64,000 bases of DNA from Streptomyces sp. NBC_00490 (GCF_036013645.1 NZ_CP107869.1:4402001-4466000), one strand, 5' to 3'. Shown: positions 8,177 through 17,903, counted from the stretch's first letter. The notes: generated by a model from the sequence alone, not told the origin. Numbers and translations: made by a program.

Positions 8177-8997
8177 GCACCGCACTGCGCCGCTACCCCG
8201 TCCTCGTCGCCCTGTGCGTCGCGGCCCTCTTCATGGTCGTGCCCTTCCTGATCGTCGCGGTCAACGCGGTCAAGTCGCCCGCCGAGTACTCCCAGAACGG
8301 CCCGCTGAGCCTGCCCGACGGCGTCTACCTGGACGGTCTGAAGGACTTCTGGGAGCGCGTCGACTACAGCCAGAAGCTCTTCAACTCCCTGCTGATCAGC
8401 GGCGCAGTCGCAGTCCTCGCGGTGATCCTGTCCGTCCTCAACGCGTACGCGATCGGCATCGGCCGCATCAAGGGCCGCACCTGGGTGCTGGCCTTCTTCG
8501 TGCTGGCGAACATGCTGCCGCAGGAGGCGCTGGTCTACCCGATCTACTACCTGAGCAAGGAAGCCGGGCTCTACGACACCAGGCTCAGTGTGATCATCGT
8601 GTTCACGGTGATCCAGGCGGCGTTCGGCACCTATCTCCTCTCCTCCGTCCTCGGTCAGTTCCCCCGCGAGATCATCGAGGCCGCGAAGATCGACGGCGCC
8701 GACAAGTGGCAGATCCTGTGGCGGATCGTCGTCCCGGTGAGCCGCCCCACCATCGGCGTGCTGCTGGTCTTCTTCTTCATCTGGACCTGGAACGAGTTCC
8801 TGCTCCCCCTGGTCATGCTGATCTCCAACGACAACCAGACGGTGTCGGTGGCCCTCGGCGTCCTCCAGGGCCAGCGCCTCATGGACGCCACCATGACCAA
8901 CGCGGCAGCGCTCCTGGGCGTGCTCCCGGCCATCGTCTTCTTCCTTCTGTTCCAGCGGACCCTCACCCGCGGCATCGCCGTGGGTGCCGTCAAATAA
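8173..8997 (+). CDS. Sugar ABC transporter permease (MalG-like)
   Basis: 274 residues, six membrane helices, with the EAA loop EAAKIDGADKWQILWRIVVP. The N-terminus LVALCVAALFMVVPFLIVAVN is the first helix. ATG at 8173 overlaps the previous stop by four bases. The gene ends in TAA at 8997, 11 bases before the GH31 start, so it is co-transcribed with it. It pairs with the preceding permease to form the membrane pore of a CUT1-type importer. Confidence 0.93.
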   Translation: MSTALRRYPVLVALCVAALFMVVPFLIVAVNAVKSPAEYSQNGPLSLPDGVYLDGLKDFWERVDYSQKLFNSLLISGAVAVLAVILSVLNAYAIGIGRIKGRTWVLAFFVLANMLPQEALVYPIYYLSKEAGLYDTRLSVIIVFTVIQAAFGTYLLSSVLGQFPREIIEAAKIDGADKWQILWRIVVPVSRPTIGVLLVFFFIWTWNEFLLPLVMLISNDNQTVSVALGVLQGQRLMDATMTNAAALLGVLPAIVFFLLFQRTLTRGIAVGAVK

Positions 8998-9008
8998 GGA
9001 ACCCCCAC

Positions 9009-11258
9009 ATGAAGTTCACCGACGGTTACTGGCTGCTGCGCGAAGGCGTCACGGCGGACCACCCCGCCCAGGTCCTCGACGTCACCCCCACCGAGTCCGG
9101 TCTGGAGATCCACGCACCCTCCCGGCCCATCCTCAGCCGCGGCGACCTGATGACGGGACCGGTCATGACCATCAACGCCCACACACCGATGCCGGACGTC
9201 GTGGGCGTCACCTTCACCCACTTCGAGGGCGAACAGCCCACCGGCCCCGCCTTCGAGCTCAGCACGGACCACCCCGCCGCACAGATCTCCTACGACGACG
9301 ACCACGCGATCCTGACCTCCGGCGACCTCTCGGTCCGCTTCGCCACCCAGGGCCCCTGGCACCTCGACTTCCGCGCCCACGGCCGGATCCTGACCAGCAG
9401 CGGCCACAAGAGCATGGGCATCATGCGGGACGCGGCCGGCGGCCACTATCTGCGCGAGCAGCTCAACCTCACGGTCGGCACCAGCGTCTACGGCCTCGGC
9501 GAGAGATTCGGCCCCCTGGTCAAGAACGGCCAGGTGGTCGACATCTGGAACGCCGACGGCGGCACGACCACCGAACAGGCCTACAAGAACGTCCCGTTCT
9601 ATCTGACCGACGCGGGCTACGGCGTCTTCGTCGACCACCCGGGCAAGGTCTCCTTCGAGGTCGCCTCGGAGGCGGTCTCCAGGGTGCAGTTCAGCGCGGA
9701 GACCCAGCAGCTGACGTACTACGTCATCCACGGCCCGACGCCGAAGGACATCCTCCGCAAGTACACCGCCCTGACCGGCCGTCCGGCCCTCCCGCCCGCC
9801 TGGTCCTTCGGCCTGTGGCTCTCGACCTCCTTCACCACCTCCTACGACGAGGAGACGGTGACCTCCTTCATCGAGGGCATGCGGGAACGCGACCTCCCGC
9901 TCTCCGTCTTCCACTTCGACTGCTTCTGGATGCGCGAGCACAACTGGTGCGACTTCGCGTGGGACCCACGGGTGTTCCCGGACCCCGAGGGCATGCTCAA
10001 GCGGCTCAAGGAGCGCGGGCTGCGGGTCTGCGTCTGGATCAACCCGTACATCGCCCAGCGCTCCCCGCTCTTCGCGGAGGGCAAGGCGCTCGGGCATCTG
10101 CTGAAGCGGCCGGACGGCAGGATCTGGCAGTGGGACCTCTGGCAGCCGGGGATGGCGATCGTGGACTTCACCAGCCCGGCGGCGCGCGAGTGGTACGCGT
10201 CCAAGCTGGAGGGGCTGCTCGCGCAGGGCGTCGACTGCTTCAAGACCGACTTCGGGGAGCGGGTGCCCCTCGACGTGGCCTGGTCGGACGGCTCGGACCC
10301 GGAGCGGATGCACAACTACTACACCTACCTCTACAACCGCACCGTCTTCGACGTGCTGCGCGAGCACCGGGGCGAGGAGGAGGCGGTTGTCTTCGCCCGG
10401 TCGGCGACGGCGGGCAGCCAGCAGTTCCCGGTCCACTGGGGCGGCGACTGCGAGGCGACGTACGAGTCGATGGCGGAGTCACTGCGCGGCGGACTCTCGC
10501 TGGGCCTGTCGGGGTTCGGGTTCTGGAGCCATGACATCGGCGGCTTCGAGGGCACCCCGACGCCGTCGCTGTTCAAGCGGTGGCTGGCCTTCGGCCTGCT
10601 GTCCTCCCACAGCCGGCTGCACGGCAGTTCGTCGTACCGCGTCCCGTGGCTCTTCGACGAGGAATCGGTCGACGTGCTGCGGCACTTCACCCGGCTCAAG
10701 CTCCAGCTCATGCCGTATCTGTACGAGGCCGCCCGCACCGCCCACACCGAGGGCGTGCCGGTCATGCGGGCGATGGTGCTGGAGTTCCCGGACGACCCCG
10801 GGTGCGCGCATCTGGAGCGGCAGTACATGCTCGGCCCCGATCTGCTGGTGGCGCCGGTCTTCAGCGACTCCGACGACGTCGCCTACTACGTCCCCGAAGG
10901 CACCTGGACCCACTTCGTCAGCGGGCGGACGGTCACCGGCCCGCGCTGGGTCCGCGAGCAGCACGGCTTCCTCAGCGTGCCGCTGCTCGTACGGCCCGGT
11001 GCGGTGATCCCGGTCGGCGCGGTGGCCGACCGGCCCGACTACGACCACGCCGACGGGGTGACCCTGCGGGCCTACGGCCTGGAGCGGGGCGCCCGGGTGA
11101 CGGTACGGATCGGGGAGGTGGCCTACACCGTCGTACGCGAAGGGGACACGCTGCGGGCCTCGTGCAGCGACCCTTCGGCGCCGTGGGCGCTCGCTGCCGG
11201 GGAGCGGGTCGGGCGGGCGCAGGCCGGGACCGGGTTTCTCACGGTGGAGCTGGGCTGA
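9009..11258 (+). CDS. yicI: GH31 alpha-xylosidase (YicI-like)
   Basis: 749 residues, collinear throughout with E. coli YicI as I recall it, from MKFTDGYWLL at the start through YGLGERFGPLVKNGQ, WSFGLWLSTSFTTSYDE and HFDCFWM. The catalytic nucleophile is D414 in CFKTDFGERVP and the acid/base is D480 in HWGGDC. There is no signal peptide, so it acts in the cytoplasm on imported oligosaccharide, removing non-reducing alpha-xylosyl residues as from xyloglucan fragments or isoprimeverose. AGGA-type ribosome-binding site at 8997-9001. The stop overlaps the repressor start (TGATG). YicI-type enzymes can show some alpha-glucosidase activity, so substrate preference needs the pathway context. Confidence 0.93.
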   Translation: MKFTDGYWLLREGVTADHPAQVLDVTPTESGLEIHAPSRPILSRGDLMTGPVMTINAHTPMPDVVGVTFTHFEGEQPTGPAFELSTDHPAAQISYDDDHAILTSGDLSVRFATQGPWHLDFRAHGRILTSSGHKSMGIMRDAAGGHYLREQLNLTVGTSVYGLGERFGPLVKNGQVVDIWNADGGTTTEQAYKNVPFYLTDAGYGVFVDHPGKVSFEVASEAVSRVQFSAETQQLTYYVIHGPTPKDILRKYTALTGRPALPPAWSFGLWLSTSFTTSYDEETVTSFIEGMRERDLPLSVFHFDCFWMREHNWCDFAWDPRVFPDPEGMLKRLKERGLRVCVWINPYIAQRSPLFAEGKALGHLLKRPDGRIWQWDLWQPGMAIVDFTSPAAREWYASKLEGLLAQGVDCFKTDFGERVPLDVAWSDGSDPERMHNYYTYLYNRTVFDVLREHRGEEEAVVFARSATAGSQQFPVHWGGDCEATYESMAESLRGGLSLGLSGFGFWSHDIGGFEGTPTPSLFKRWLAFGLLSSHSRLHGSSSYRVPWLFDEESVDVLRHFTRLKLQLMPYLYEAARTAHTEGVPVMRAMVLEFPDDPGCAHLERQYMLGPDLLVAPVFSDSDDVAYYVPEGTWTHFVSGRTVTGPRWVREQHGFLSVPLLVRPGAVIPVGAVADRPDYDHADGVTLRAYGLERGARVTVRIGEVAYTVVREGDTLRASCSDPSAPWALAAGERVGRAQAGTGFLTVELG

Positions 11259-12268
11259 TGGTGAAGATCACTGATGTGGCCCGGCACGCCGGAGTCTCCC
11301 CGAGCACTGTCTCCTACGCGCTCAGCGGCAAGCGCCCGATCTCCGAGGAGACCCGGCAGCGCGTCGAGGCGTCCATCCGCGAACTGGGTTACCGGCCGCA
11401 CGCGGGCGCCCGGGCCCTGGCCAGCAGCAGATCGAACGTGCTGGCGCTGGTGGTGCCCTTACGCACCGGGATCCACGTCCCGGTGGTGATGCAGTTCGCG
11501 GTGTCGGTGGTGACGACGGCACGGCGCCACGACCATGACGTGCTGCTGCTGACGCAGGAGGAGGGCGAGGACGGGCTGCGCCGGGTCGCCGACACGGCAC
11601 TGGTGGACGCGATGATCGTCATGGACGTCCAGCTCGACGACCCCCGGCTGCCGTTGCTGCGCTCGCTGGAACGGCCGTCGGTGATGATCGGGTTCCCGGC
11701 CGAGGCGGACGGTCTGACCTGCATCGACCTCGACTTCAAGGCGGCCGGCGAGGCGTGCGTGGAGCATCTGGCGCGGCTCGGGCACCGGGTGGTCGCGCTG
11801 GTCGGGTCACCGCCCGAGGTGTACGTCCGCCAGACCGCGTTCGCCCAGCGCGTGGTCCAGGGTTTCACCGCCGCCGCGGACCGGGGCCGGCTCGCCTCCT
11901 CGGTCCACCCGTGCGAGGCCTCGCCCGCCGCCGCCCGCCAGGTCGCCGAGCACCTGCTGCGCGAGCAGCCCGCGTTGACCGGGGTCGTCGTCCACAACGA
12001 GGCGATCCTCGAACCCCTCATCGACGCCTTCGAACAACTCGGCCTGCGCGTCCCCGCCGATCTCTCCGTCACCGCCATCTGCCCCGACGAACTCGCCGGG
12101 AACCTCCGCGTCCCCGTCACCTCGGTCGACCTGCCCTCCGCCGAGGTCGGCACCCGGGCCGTGGAGCTGCTGATGAAGAAGCTCGACCGCAAGACGGTGC
12201 CCGAGGCGACGCTGCTGCCGCCCCGCATGACGGAACGCGCGAGCACGGCGCCGAGAAACGCCCCCTGA
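11258..12268 (+). CDS. LacI family repressor of the glycan operon
   Basis: 336 residues. The helix-turn-helix and hinge are at the N-terminus: ITDVARHAGVSPSTVSYALS, then RPISEETRQRVEASIRELGY. The LxxSRSN region is followed by a periplasmic-binding-protein-like effector domain (about 60-325). The start shares one base with the GH31 stop, so the repressor is made from the operon it presumably controls, giving autoregulation. The two palindromes at 5830-5870 are its likely sites. The inducer is probably the imported sugar or a hydrolysis product. The N-terminus has the Val-Ser-Pro-Ser-Thr-Val recognition helix that suits CG-centred operators. Confidence 0.92.
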   Translation: MVKITDVARHAGVSPSTVSYALSGKRPISEETRQRVEASIRELGYRPHAGARALASSRSNVLALVVPLRTGIHVPVVMQFAVSVVTTARRHDHDVLLLTQEEGEDGLRRVADTALVDAMIVMDVQLDDPRLPLLRSLERPSVMIGFPAEADGLTCIDLDFKAAGEACVEHLARLGHRVVALVGSPPEVYVRQTAFAQRVVQGFTAAADRGRLASSVHPCEASPAAARQVAEHLLREQPALTGVVVHNEAILEPLIDAFEQLGLRVPADLSVTAICPDELAGNLRVPVTSVDLPSAEVGTRAVELLMKKLDRKTVPEATLLPPRMTERASTAPRNAP

Positions 12269-12327
12269 CCCCCACGGATGCCCCTGTGTGCCCGTAGATG
12301 CAAGGCCCTACCCGAAGGAGCCGTGAC

Positions 12328-15234
12328 ATGAGAGGCAGCAAGAGACGCAGAGCCACACTCGTGGTGGCGCTGGCCCTGATCGCGGGGCTCGGCGCCACTG
12401 TTCCCTCCCACGCCGAGACCCCGTATCCCTTCCGCGACCCCTCCCTCAGCGTGGACCGGCGCGTCGACGACCTGCTGGACCGGCTGACCCTCGACGAGAA
12501 GATCTCCCTCCTCCACCAGTACCAGCCCGCCATCCCCCGCCTCGGCATCGAGTCCTTCCGTACCGGCACCGAGGCCCTGCACGGCGTCGCCTGGCTCGGC
12601 GAGACCACCGTCTTCCCCCAGGCCGTCGGGCTCGCCTCCGCCTGGGACCCGGCCCTGATGGAACAGGTCGGCTCGGCGGTCGGCGACGAGGCACGCGGCT
12701 TCCAGCAGGAACGCCCGGCGGGCTGGGGCCTCAACCTCTGGGCGCCCGTGGTGAACCCGCTCCGCGATCCGCGCTGGGGCCGCAACGAGGAGGGCTACAG
12801 CGAGGACCCCGCACTGACCGGCGCCCTGTCGACGGCGTACGGCAAGGGCCTGACCGGCGGTGATCCCGATCACCTGAAGACCGCGCCCACCCTCAAGCAC
12901 TACCTCGCCAACAACAACGAGTGGCACCGCACCACCACCTCCTCCGACCTGCGCCCGCGCGTCGCGAAGGAGTACGACGAGGCGGCCTTCAGACCGGCGA
13001 TCGAGGCGAACGCGGCGACGGGGGTCATGTCCTCGTACAACCTCGTCAACGGCCGCCCCGCGACGGTGAATCCGGACCTGGACGGCGTCGTACGGAAGTG
13101 GACCTCCTACGACCTCCTGAACGTCACCGACGCCTTCGCCCCGGGCAACCTCCCCGGCGACCAGAAGTACTACCCGAGCGTGACGGAGGGCGACGCCGCG
13201 GCCGTGAAGGCCGGCATCGACAGCTTCACCGACAACGACGCGAACTCCTCGGTGACCACCGGCGCGATCACATCCGCCCTGCAGCAGGGCCTGTTGAAGG
13301 AGTCGGACGTCGAGGAGGCCGCCGGGCACATCCTGTCCGTGCGCGTCCGGCTCGGCGAGTTCGACCCGGGCGGCGGCAAGTACGGCGCGATCGACAAGTC
13401 CGTCATCAACAGCCCCGCCCACCAGAAGCTGGCGCGCAAGGCGGCCACGGAAGGTGCCGTGCTGCTGAAGAACCAGGCGGGCGCCCTGCCGCTGAAGAAG
13501 TCCGCGAAGGACGTCGCCGTCGTCGGCCCGCTCGCCGACACCCTCTACACCGACTGGTACTCGGGCACGCTCCCCTACGCGGTCACCCCGGCCGACGGCA
13601 TCGCGGCCAAACTCGGCACCGCCGTCACGACCAACGAGGGCGTCGACCGGATCGCGCTGAAGAACGCGGAGACGGGCCGTTACGTCACAGCGGGCACGGA
13701 CGCGGACGGCGAGCCGCTCAAGGAGACGTCCGCCTCGGACACGAGCGCCCAGTTCGACGTCTTCGACTGGGGCGCGGGCATCGTCACCCTGCGCTCCGCC
13801 GCCAACGGCAAGTACGTCGGCTACAACTGGGCGAACTTCGTCAACGACCAGGCACAGCCGAACGGCTGGTACGTCCAGCAGCAGTTCAAGCTGGAGGAGC
13901 AGCCGGACGGCACCTACCTCCTGCGCTACGCCGGCTACGAGACCGAGGAGCCGTGGTGGGGCAACCCCGTCTACCTCGGCCCGGCCGGCGCGGACGGCAC
14001 GCTCGGCCTGGTCGCGAAGGACGCCGCCGCGCACTACACCAAGGACGTCGTCCGCAGCGGCGTCGACGAGGCCGTGGCCGCGGTCAAGGGCAGGGACCAC
14101 GCGGTGGTCGTGGTCGGCTCCAACCCGTCGATCAACGGCCGCGAGGCCCACGACCGCACCGACATGGGCCTGGCCCCGGCACAGGAAGCACTGGTAAAGG
14201 CGGTCAAGGCCGCCAACCCGCGGGTCGTGGTGATCGTCGAGAACAGCTACCCGACCACCCTCGGCGCCCTCCAGAAGGAGGTCCCGGCCCTCCTGTGGAC
14301 CTCCCACGCGGGCCAGGAGACCGGAAACGCCCTCGCCGACCTCCTCTACGGCGACGCCAACCCCTCGGGCCGCCTCACCCAGACCTGGTACCGCTCGGAG
14401 TCGGACCTCCCGTCGATCCTCGACTACGACATCATCAAGTCCGACCGCACCTACCAGTACTTCAAGGGCAGCCCGCTCTATCCCTTCGGTCACGGGCTCT
14501 CCTACACGTCCTTCCGCTACGGCGGACTTCACAGGACGGCCGACGGCTACGAGGTGAAGGTCACCAACACCGGCGCCCGCACCGGCGACGAGGTCGTCCA
14601 GCTCTACGCCCACCAGCGCGTCTCCCGCGACAAGCAGCCCCTGAAGCAGCTGGAGGCCTTCCAGCGGGTGACGCTGAAGCCGGGCGAGACGAGGACGGTC
14701 AAGCTGAGGCTGGCGAAGAAGGACCTCGCGCACTGGGACGTCACACGCTCCAAGTGGGTGGTGGAGCAGGGCACCTACGACATCCTCGCCGGCTCCTCCT
14801 CCGCCGACATCCGCACCCGCACGACCTGGCAGGTGTCCGGCGAGACGATCCCGGCCCGCGTCCTGTCCCGCACGACCCGCGCCGAGAACTTCGACGACTA
14901 CGACGGCACACGTCTCGTCGACGAGTCGAAGGAACGCGGTACGGCCGTGGGGGCGACGGGCGACCGGGCGTGGCTGAAGTACGGCGACGCCCGACTCGGC
15001 TCGGGCGCCTCGACGTTCACGGCCCGCGTGGCCGGCGCGTCCGGCACGGTCGAAATCCGGCTGGGCTCCCCGACCGGCACCCTCGCCGGTACGGCGGACT
15101 TCGGCGGCACCTCGTCGCCGTACGCCTACGAGACGGTGACCACCGACCTCTCGCGCGCGGCGAAGGGCCGTACCGACGTCTACCTGGTGCTGAAGGGAGC
15201 GGGCCTGCGCCTGGCGACGTTCAGCCTGGACTGA
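12328..15234 (+). CDS. Secreted GH3 beta-glycosidase with inserted beta-trefoil-like and C-terminal CBM6-like domains
   Basis: 968 residues. A Sec signal peptide (about 1-31) is followed by the GH3 N-terminal barrel (about 40-330), with RWGRNEEGYSEDP, KHYLANNNEW and a nucleophile-region VTDAFA placing D268 as the likely nucleophile. The second GH3 domain is interrupted by a roughly 130-residue insert (about 438-570; ALKNAETGRYVTAG, LRSAANGKYVGYN) that looks like a fascin/beta-trefoil module. It then resumes (VVVVGSNPSINGREAHDR) and ends with a fibronectin-III-like domain (YPFGHGLSYTSFRY onward) and a CBM6-like module (about 850-968). ATG at 12328 follows GAAGGAG at 12314-12320; an upstream ATG at 12298 is less suitable. 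It probably trims beta-linked glucose or xylose outside the cell, supplying the importer. The gap after the repressor is only 59 bp. Confidence 0.88.
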   Translation: MRGSKRRRATLVVALALIAGLGATVPSHAETPYPFRDPSLSVDRRVDDLLDRLTLDEKISLLHQYQPAIPRLGIESFRTGTEALHGVAWLGETTVFPQAVGLASAWDPALMEQVGSAVGDEARGFQQERPAGWGLNLWAPVVNPLRDPRWGRNEEGYSEDPALTGALSTAYGKGLTGGDPDHLKTAPTLKHYLANNNEWHRTTTSSDLRPRVAKEYDEAAFRPAIEANAATGVMSSYNLVNGRPATVNPDLDGVVRKWTSYDLLNVTDAFAPGNLPGDQKYYPSVTEGDAAAVKAGIDSFTDNDANSSVTTGAITSALQQGLLKESDVEEAAGHILSVRVRLGEFDPGGGKYGAIDKSVINSPAHQKLARKAATEGAVLLKNQAGALPLKKSAKDVAVVGPLADTLYTDWYSGTLPYAVTPADGIAAKLGTAVTTNEGVDRIALKNAETGRYVTAGTDADGEPLKETSASDTSAQFDVFDWGAGIVTLRSAANGKYVGYNWANFVNDQAQPNGWYVQQQFKLEEQPDGTYLLRYAGYETEEPWWGNPVYLGPAGADGTLGLVAKDAAAHYTKDVVRSGVDEAVAAVKGRDHAVVVVGSNPSINGREAHDRTDMGLAPAQEALVKAVKAANPRVVVIVENSYPTTLGALQKEVPALLWTSHAGQETGNALADLLYGDANPSGRLTQTWYRSESDLPSILDYDIIKSDRTYQYFKGSPLYPFGHGLSYTSFRYGGLHRTADGYEVKVTNTGARTGDEVVQLYAHQRVSRDKQPLKQLEAFQRVTLKPGETRTVKLRLAKKDLAHWDVTRSKWVVEQGTYDILAGSSSADIRTRTTWQVSGETIPARVLSRTTRAENFDDYDGTRLVDESKERGTAVGATGDRAWLKYGDARLGSGASTFTARVAGASGTVEIRLGSPTGTLAGTADFGGTSSPYAYETVTTDLSRAAKGRTDVYLVLKGAGLRLATFSLD

Positions 15235-15238
15235 GACC

Positions 15239-15286
15239 GCGTGGCGCGGGCCCTCCGCCTCAGCAGAGGACGGGCTTGCGCCACGC
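15239..15286. terminator. Long-loop inverted repeat at the GH3 / PBP4 convergence
   Basis: GCGTGGCGC (15239-15247) and GCGCCACGC (15278-15286) are a perfect 9-bp inverted repeat with a 30-base loop, spanning the 3' ends of two converging genes and entering the last codons of the minus-strand one. A termination role is a guess from position. Confidence 0.3.
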
Positions 15287-16816
15287 GCACTCGAGGTCGC
15301 CGCCCCGCGCTGTCCTCGGCTCGACCAGCGTGGCTGCCTCCTCCGTCGACTTCGCGAGCGTGACCACGATGGCGTCCTCCAGCGGCTTCACGGAGGACGC
15401 CAGGTAGTTGTTCAGCACGATGCTGAAGACCAGCTCACGTCCGCCGGCGTCCGTGACGTACCCGGAGAGCGCCGACGCCCCCGTCAACGACCCCGTCTTC
15501 GCCCGTGCGTTGAGTGCGGCGGCCGTCCCGCACATCCGCGTCCGCAGCGTGCCGCCGACGAACCGGTCCGGGTCACAGGCGACCGGCAGCGAGCGTTTCC
15601 AGTCCGCGTACCAGGGCTCGGCGCGCACGGCGAGCAGCAGCTTGGCGAGCTGTCCCGCGGGGAAGTTGTCCATCCGCGACAGCCCCGAGCCGTCGACCTG
15701 CCGCACCTTGGCGGTGTCGACGCCGATGCCCTTGAGGTATCCGGCGATGGCGGCGAGCCCGGCGCTCCAACTGCCCTGCTGCGACACCTCGTAGCCCATG
15801 GCCTTGGTGAGGATCTCGGCGTGCATGTTGTTGGACAGCTTCATGAACGGGATGAGCAGGTCCTTGAGCGCCATGGAGTCGTGCGACGCCAAAGGCCTCG
15901 CTCCGGCCGGTGTCCGCCGTCCGAGCCGGTTCGGGCCGGTGACCTTGACCCCGTGGTCGGCGAGCGCGTCACGGAAGACGGCGGCCGCGTATCCGGTGGG
16001 CTCCCAGACGGTCATCCACTCCTTGGCACCCGCGCCGCCCACGGGTGTCGTACCGCTGACGACGATGTCGTTCGTACCGTGCTCCCGCTCGACGGCGAGG
16101 GCGTTCGCACCACCGGCGGCGACGGTCGTGGCCCGCACGTCGATGTCGACGTAGTCGGTGTCGGGTGTGACGGTGACAACCGGCTCGTCCCCCGCCGCCG
16201 CCCCCGGGGCGACCGTCACGATCACGGTCCCGGTGTCGTAGTCGGTGTCCGGGGCCACGCTCAGCGCGCTGATCTGGGCCGCGTAGTAGTACGACTCGTC
16301 GTCCCAGGCCCAGTCGCGCCCGAGCCGCTGCGCGTCGAACCGGGTGTCGTCGGCGATCAGCCGCCCGTCGACGCGGGTCACGCCGGACGCGGCGACCTGG
16401 GCGGCGAGCCTGTCGTAGTCGGCGGCGAGCAGGGTCGGATCGCCGGTGCCGCGGAGGTAGAGGTCGCCGCGGAGCACGGAGCCCGAGCGTCGCCCGTGGG
16501 CCAGGACGTCCGTGGTGAACCGGTACCCGGGTCCGAGGATCTCCATCGCGGCGGCCGAGGTGGACAGCTTGGTGTTGGAGGCGGGCATCAGCCGGGTGCT
16601 CGGCAGATGCTGGTACAGCAGCTCACCGCTCGCGGCATCGGCGACGACGACACTCGCCACCCCGCCCTCCATCCGGGCGTCGCCCAGGACGGTGTCGATG
16701 GCCTCGGGAAGGCCGGAGCGGTCCGAGTCCGCTCCGGCCTGTGCGCCGGGGCCGAGGACGGCGGCGACGAGCGCCACGGTGACGGCCCAAGTCCATTTGC
16801 CTCTGTGGGGGTTCAT
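15260..16816 (-). CDS. dacB: D-alanyl-D-alanine carboxypeptidase/endopeptidase, PBP4 type
   Basis: 518 residues with a cleavable signal peptide (about 1-28). Peptidase family S13: it cleaves the terminal D-Ala or cross-bridges of peptidoglycan outside the membrane. All three active-site motifs are intact: SNTK (S80-K83), SNN (328-330) and KTG (440-442). The long domain between the first and second motifs is characteristic of the PBP4 group. The ATG at 16816 is chosen because the signal peptide begins there; a longer frame upstream adds a non-hydrophobic extension. The end is cysteine-rich (two Cys in the last nine residues, beyond the core fold). It runs convergent with the GH3 gene; the following minus-strand gene is a separate secreted enzyme. 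Confidence 0.93.
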   Translation of the reverse strand: MNPHRGKWTWAVTVALVAAVLGPGAQAGADSDRSGLPEAIDTVLGDARMEGGVASVVVADAASGELLYQHLPSTRLMPASNTKLSTSAAAMEILGPGYRFTTDVLAHGRRSGSVLRGDLYLRGTGDPTLLAADYDRLAAQVAASGVTRVDGRLIADDTRFDAQRLGRDWAWDDESYYYAAQISALSVAPDTDYDTGTVIVTVAPGAAAGDEPVVTVTPDTDYVDIDVRATTVAAGGANALAVEREHGTNDIVVSGTTPVGGAGAKEWMTVWEPTGYAAAVFRDALADHGVKVTGPNRLGRRTPAGARPLASHDSMALKDLLIPFMKLSNNMHAEILTKAMGYEVSQQGSWSAGLAAIAGYLKGIGVDTAKVRQVDGSGLSRMDNFPAGQLAKLLLAVRAEPWYADWKRSLPVACDPDRFVGGTLRTRMCGTAAALNARAKTGSLTGASALSGYVTDAGGRELVFSIVLNNYLASSVKPLEDAIVVTLAKSTEEAATLVEPRTARGGDLECAWRKPVLC

Positions 16817-16862
16817 GTCGGCCGAGCATTCCGGATCCCGGCGCTCCTCACCAGAACGCCTC

Positions 16863-17828
16863 TCAGCCGCCCAGCCCCCAGGCCACCCCCATCCGGTACG
16901 CGGCACACAGGTTCACATCGAGGATGTACGCCCCCGCGGTCCCGCACTGCGCGCTCCCGCTGCCGGGGTCGACGGGCTGCCCGTGCCCCATGCCGGTGAC
17001 GCTGTACGTCTCGACGACGGTGGTGCCGCCCGCGTTCGTGTACGTCCGATGCGGATATCCGGCGACGGTGTCGCTCACGTCCGCGACCTGGTCGCCGCCC
17101 TGCACATCGGTCCACTGCTCGACGAGGTCGCTCATGTTCACGGGCTTCACGGTGTAGTCGGCGGTCCCCTGGAACGCGACCAGCCTCGGCCAGGGTCCGG
17201 CGTACCCGGGCCGCGCGGCCCGCACCCGGTCGCCCCACTGGCCCGGCGTCTGCGTGGCCCCGACGTACATGCACACATACGGCGACCCGGCGGCCTGCGC
17301 ACACCCGTACGGCAGCCCGGCGACGATCCCGCCCGCGGTGAACTTCTCCGGGTACGCGGCCATCATCACGGCGGTCATCCCGCCCCCGGCGGACAGCCCG
17401 GTGACATGCACCGGCCCTCCGGAGACATCGCCGACCTGCCGTTCCACCATCTGCGCGACGGAGGCGGCCTCGCCCTGGCCGCGTGCCATGTCGCCGCTCT
17501 GGAACCAGTTGAAGCAGAGCGAGGCGTTGTTGGCGGACTGCTGCTGCGGCAGCACCACGGAGAAACCCCACCGGTCGGCGAGCTGCGTCCACCCGCTGCC
17601 GGTGCCGTATCCGGAGGCGTTCTGTGTGCACCCGTGCAGCGCGACGACGACGGGGCGCCCGGCGGGCAGCCCGTCGGGGACGTACCGGAACATCCGCAGC
17701 GCGCCGGGATTGGTCCCGAACCCGGTGACCTCCTGGACGGAGGAGGCGGAGGCGGGCGTCGGGGTCAGGAGGACGGCGAGGAGGGCCGTCAGGACGGTGA
17801 GCAGGGTCGCGGCTCTGGTCTGTGTCAT
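16863..17828 (-). CDS. Secreted PHB depolymerase-family esterase
   Basis: 321 residues with a signal peptide ending near ASAS (27-30). Alpha/beta hydrolase of the esterase_phb family: oxyanion-hole HGCTQN (65-70), nucleophile elbow GLSAGGG with S146, a likely acid in FQGTADYTV and the histidine in GMGHGQPV. The domain is the catalytic domain only, with no substrate-binding module, so feruloyl/acetyl-xylan esterase or short-chain esterase activity is as plausible as polyhydroxybutyrate hydrolysis. Six or so cysteines suggest disulfides in the exported protein. It lies just upstream of the PBP4 gene on the same strand (46-bp gap), but a functional link is not apparent. Confidence 0.88.
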   Translation of the reverse strand: MTQTRAATLLTVLTALLAVLLTPTPASASSVQEVTGFGTNPGALRMFRYVPDGLPAGRPVVVALHGCTQNASGYGTGSGWTQLADRWGFSVVLPQQQSANNASLCFNWFQSGDMARGQGEAASVAQMVERQVGDVSGGPVHVTGLSAGGGMTAVMMAAYPEKFTAGGIVAGLPYGCAQAAGSPYVCMYVGATQTPGQWGDRVRAARPGYAGPWPRLVAFQGTADYTVKPVNMSDLVEQWTDVQGGDQVADVSDTVAGYPHRTYTNAGGTTVVETYSVTGMGHGQPVDPGSGSAQCGTAGAYILDVNLCAAYRMGVAWGLGG

Positions 17829-17903
17829 GGGGAGGGACCGTAGAAGCGTGAACGAGCCCCCGATATGGGGTCGCGCACCACAACGGGCGGGCCGACCGTG
17901 GGG

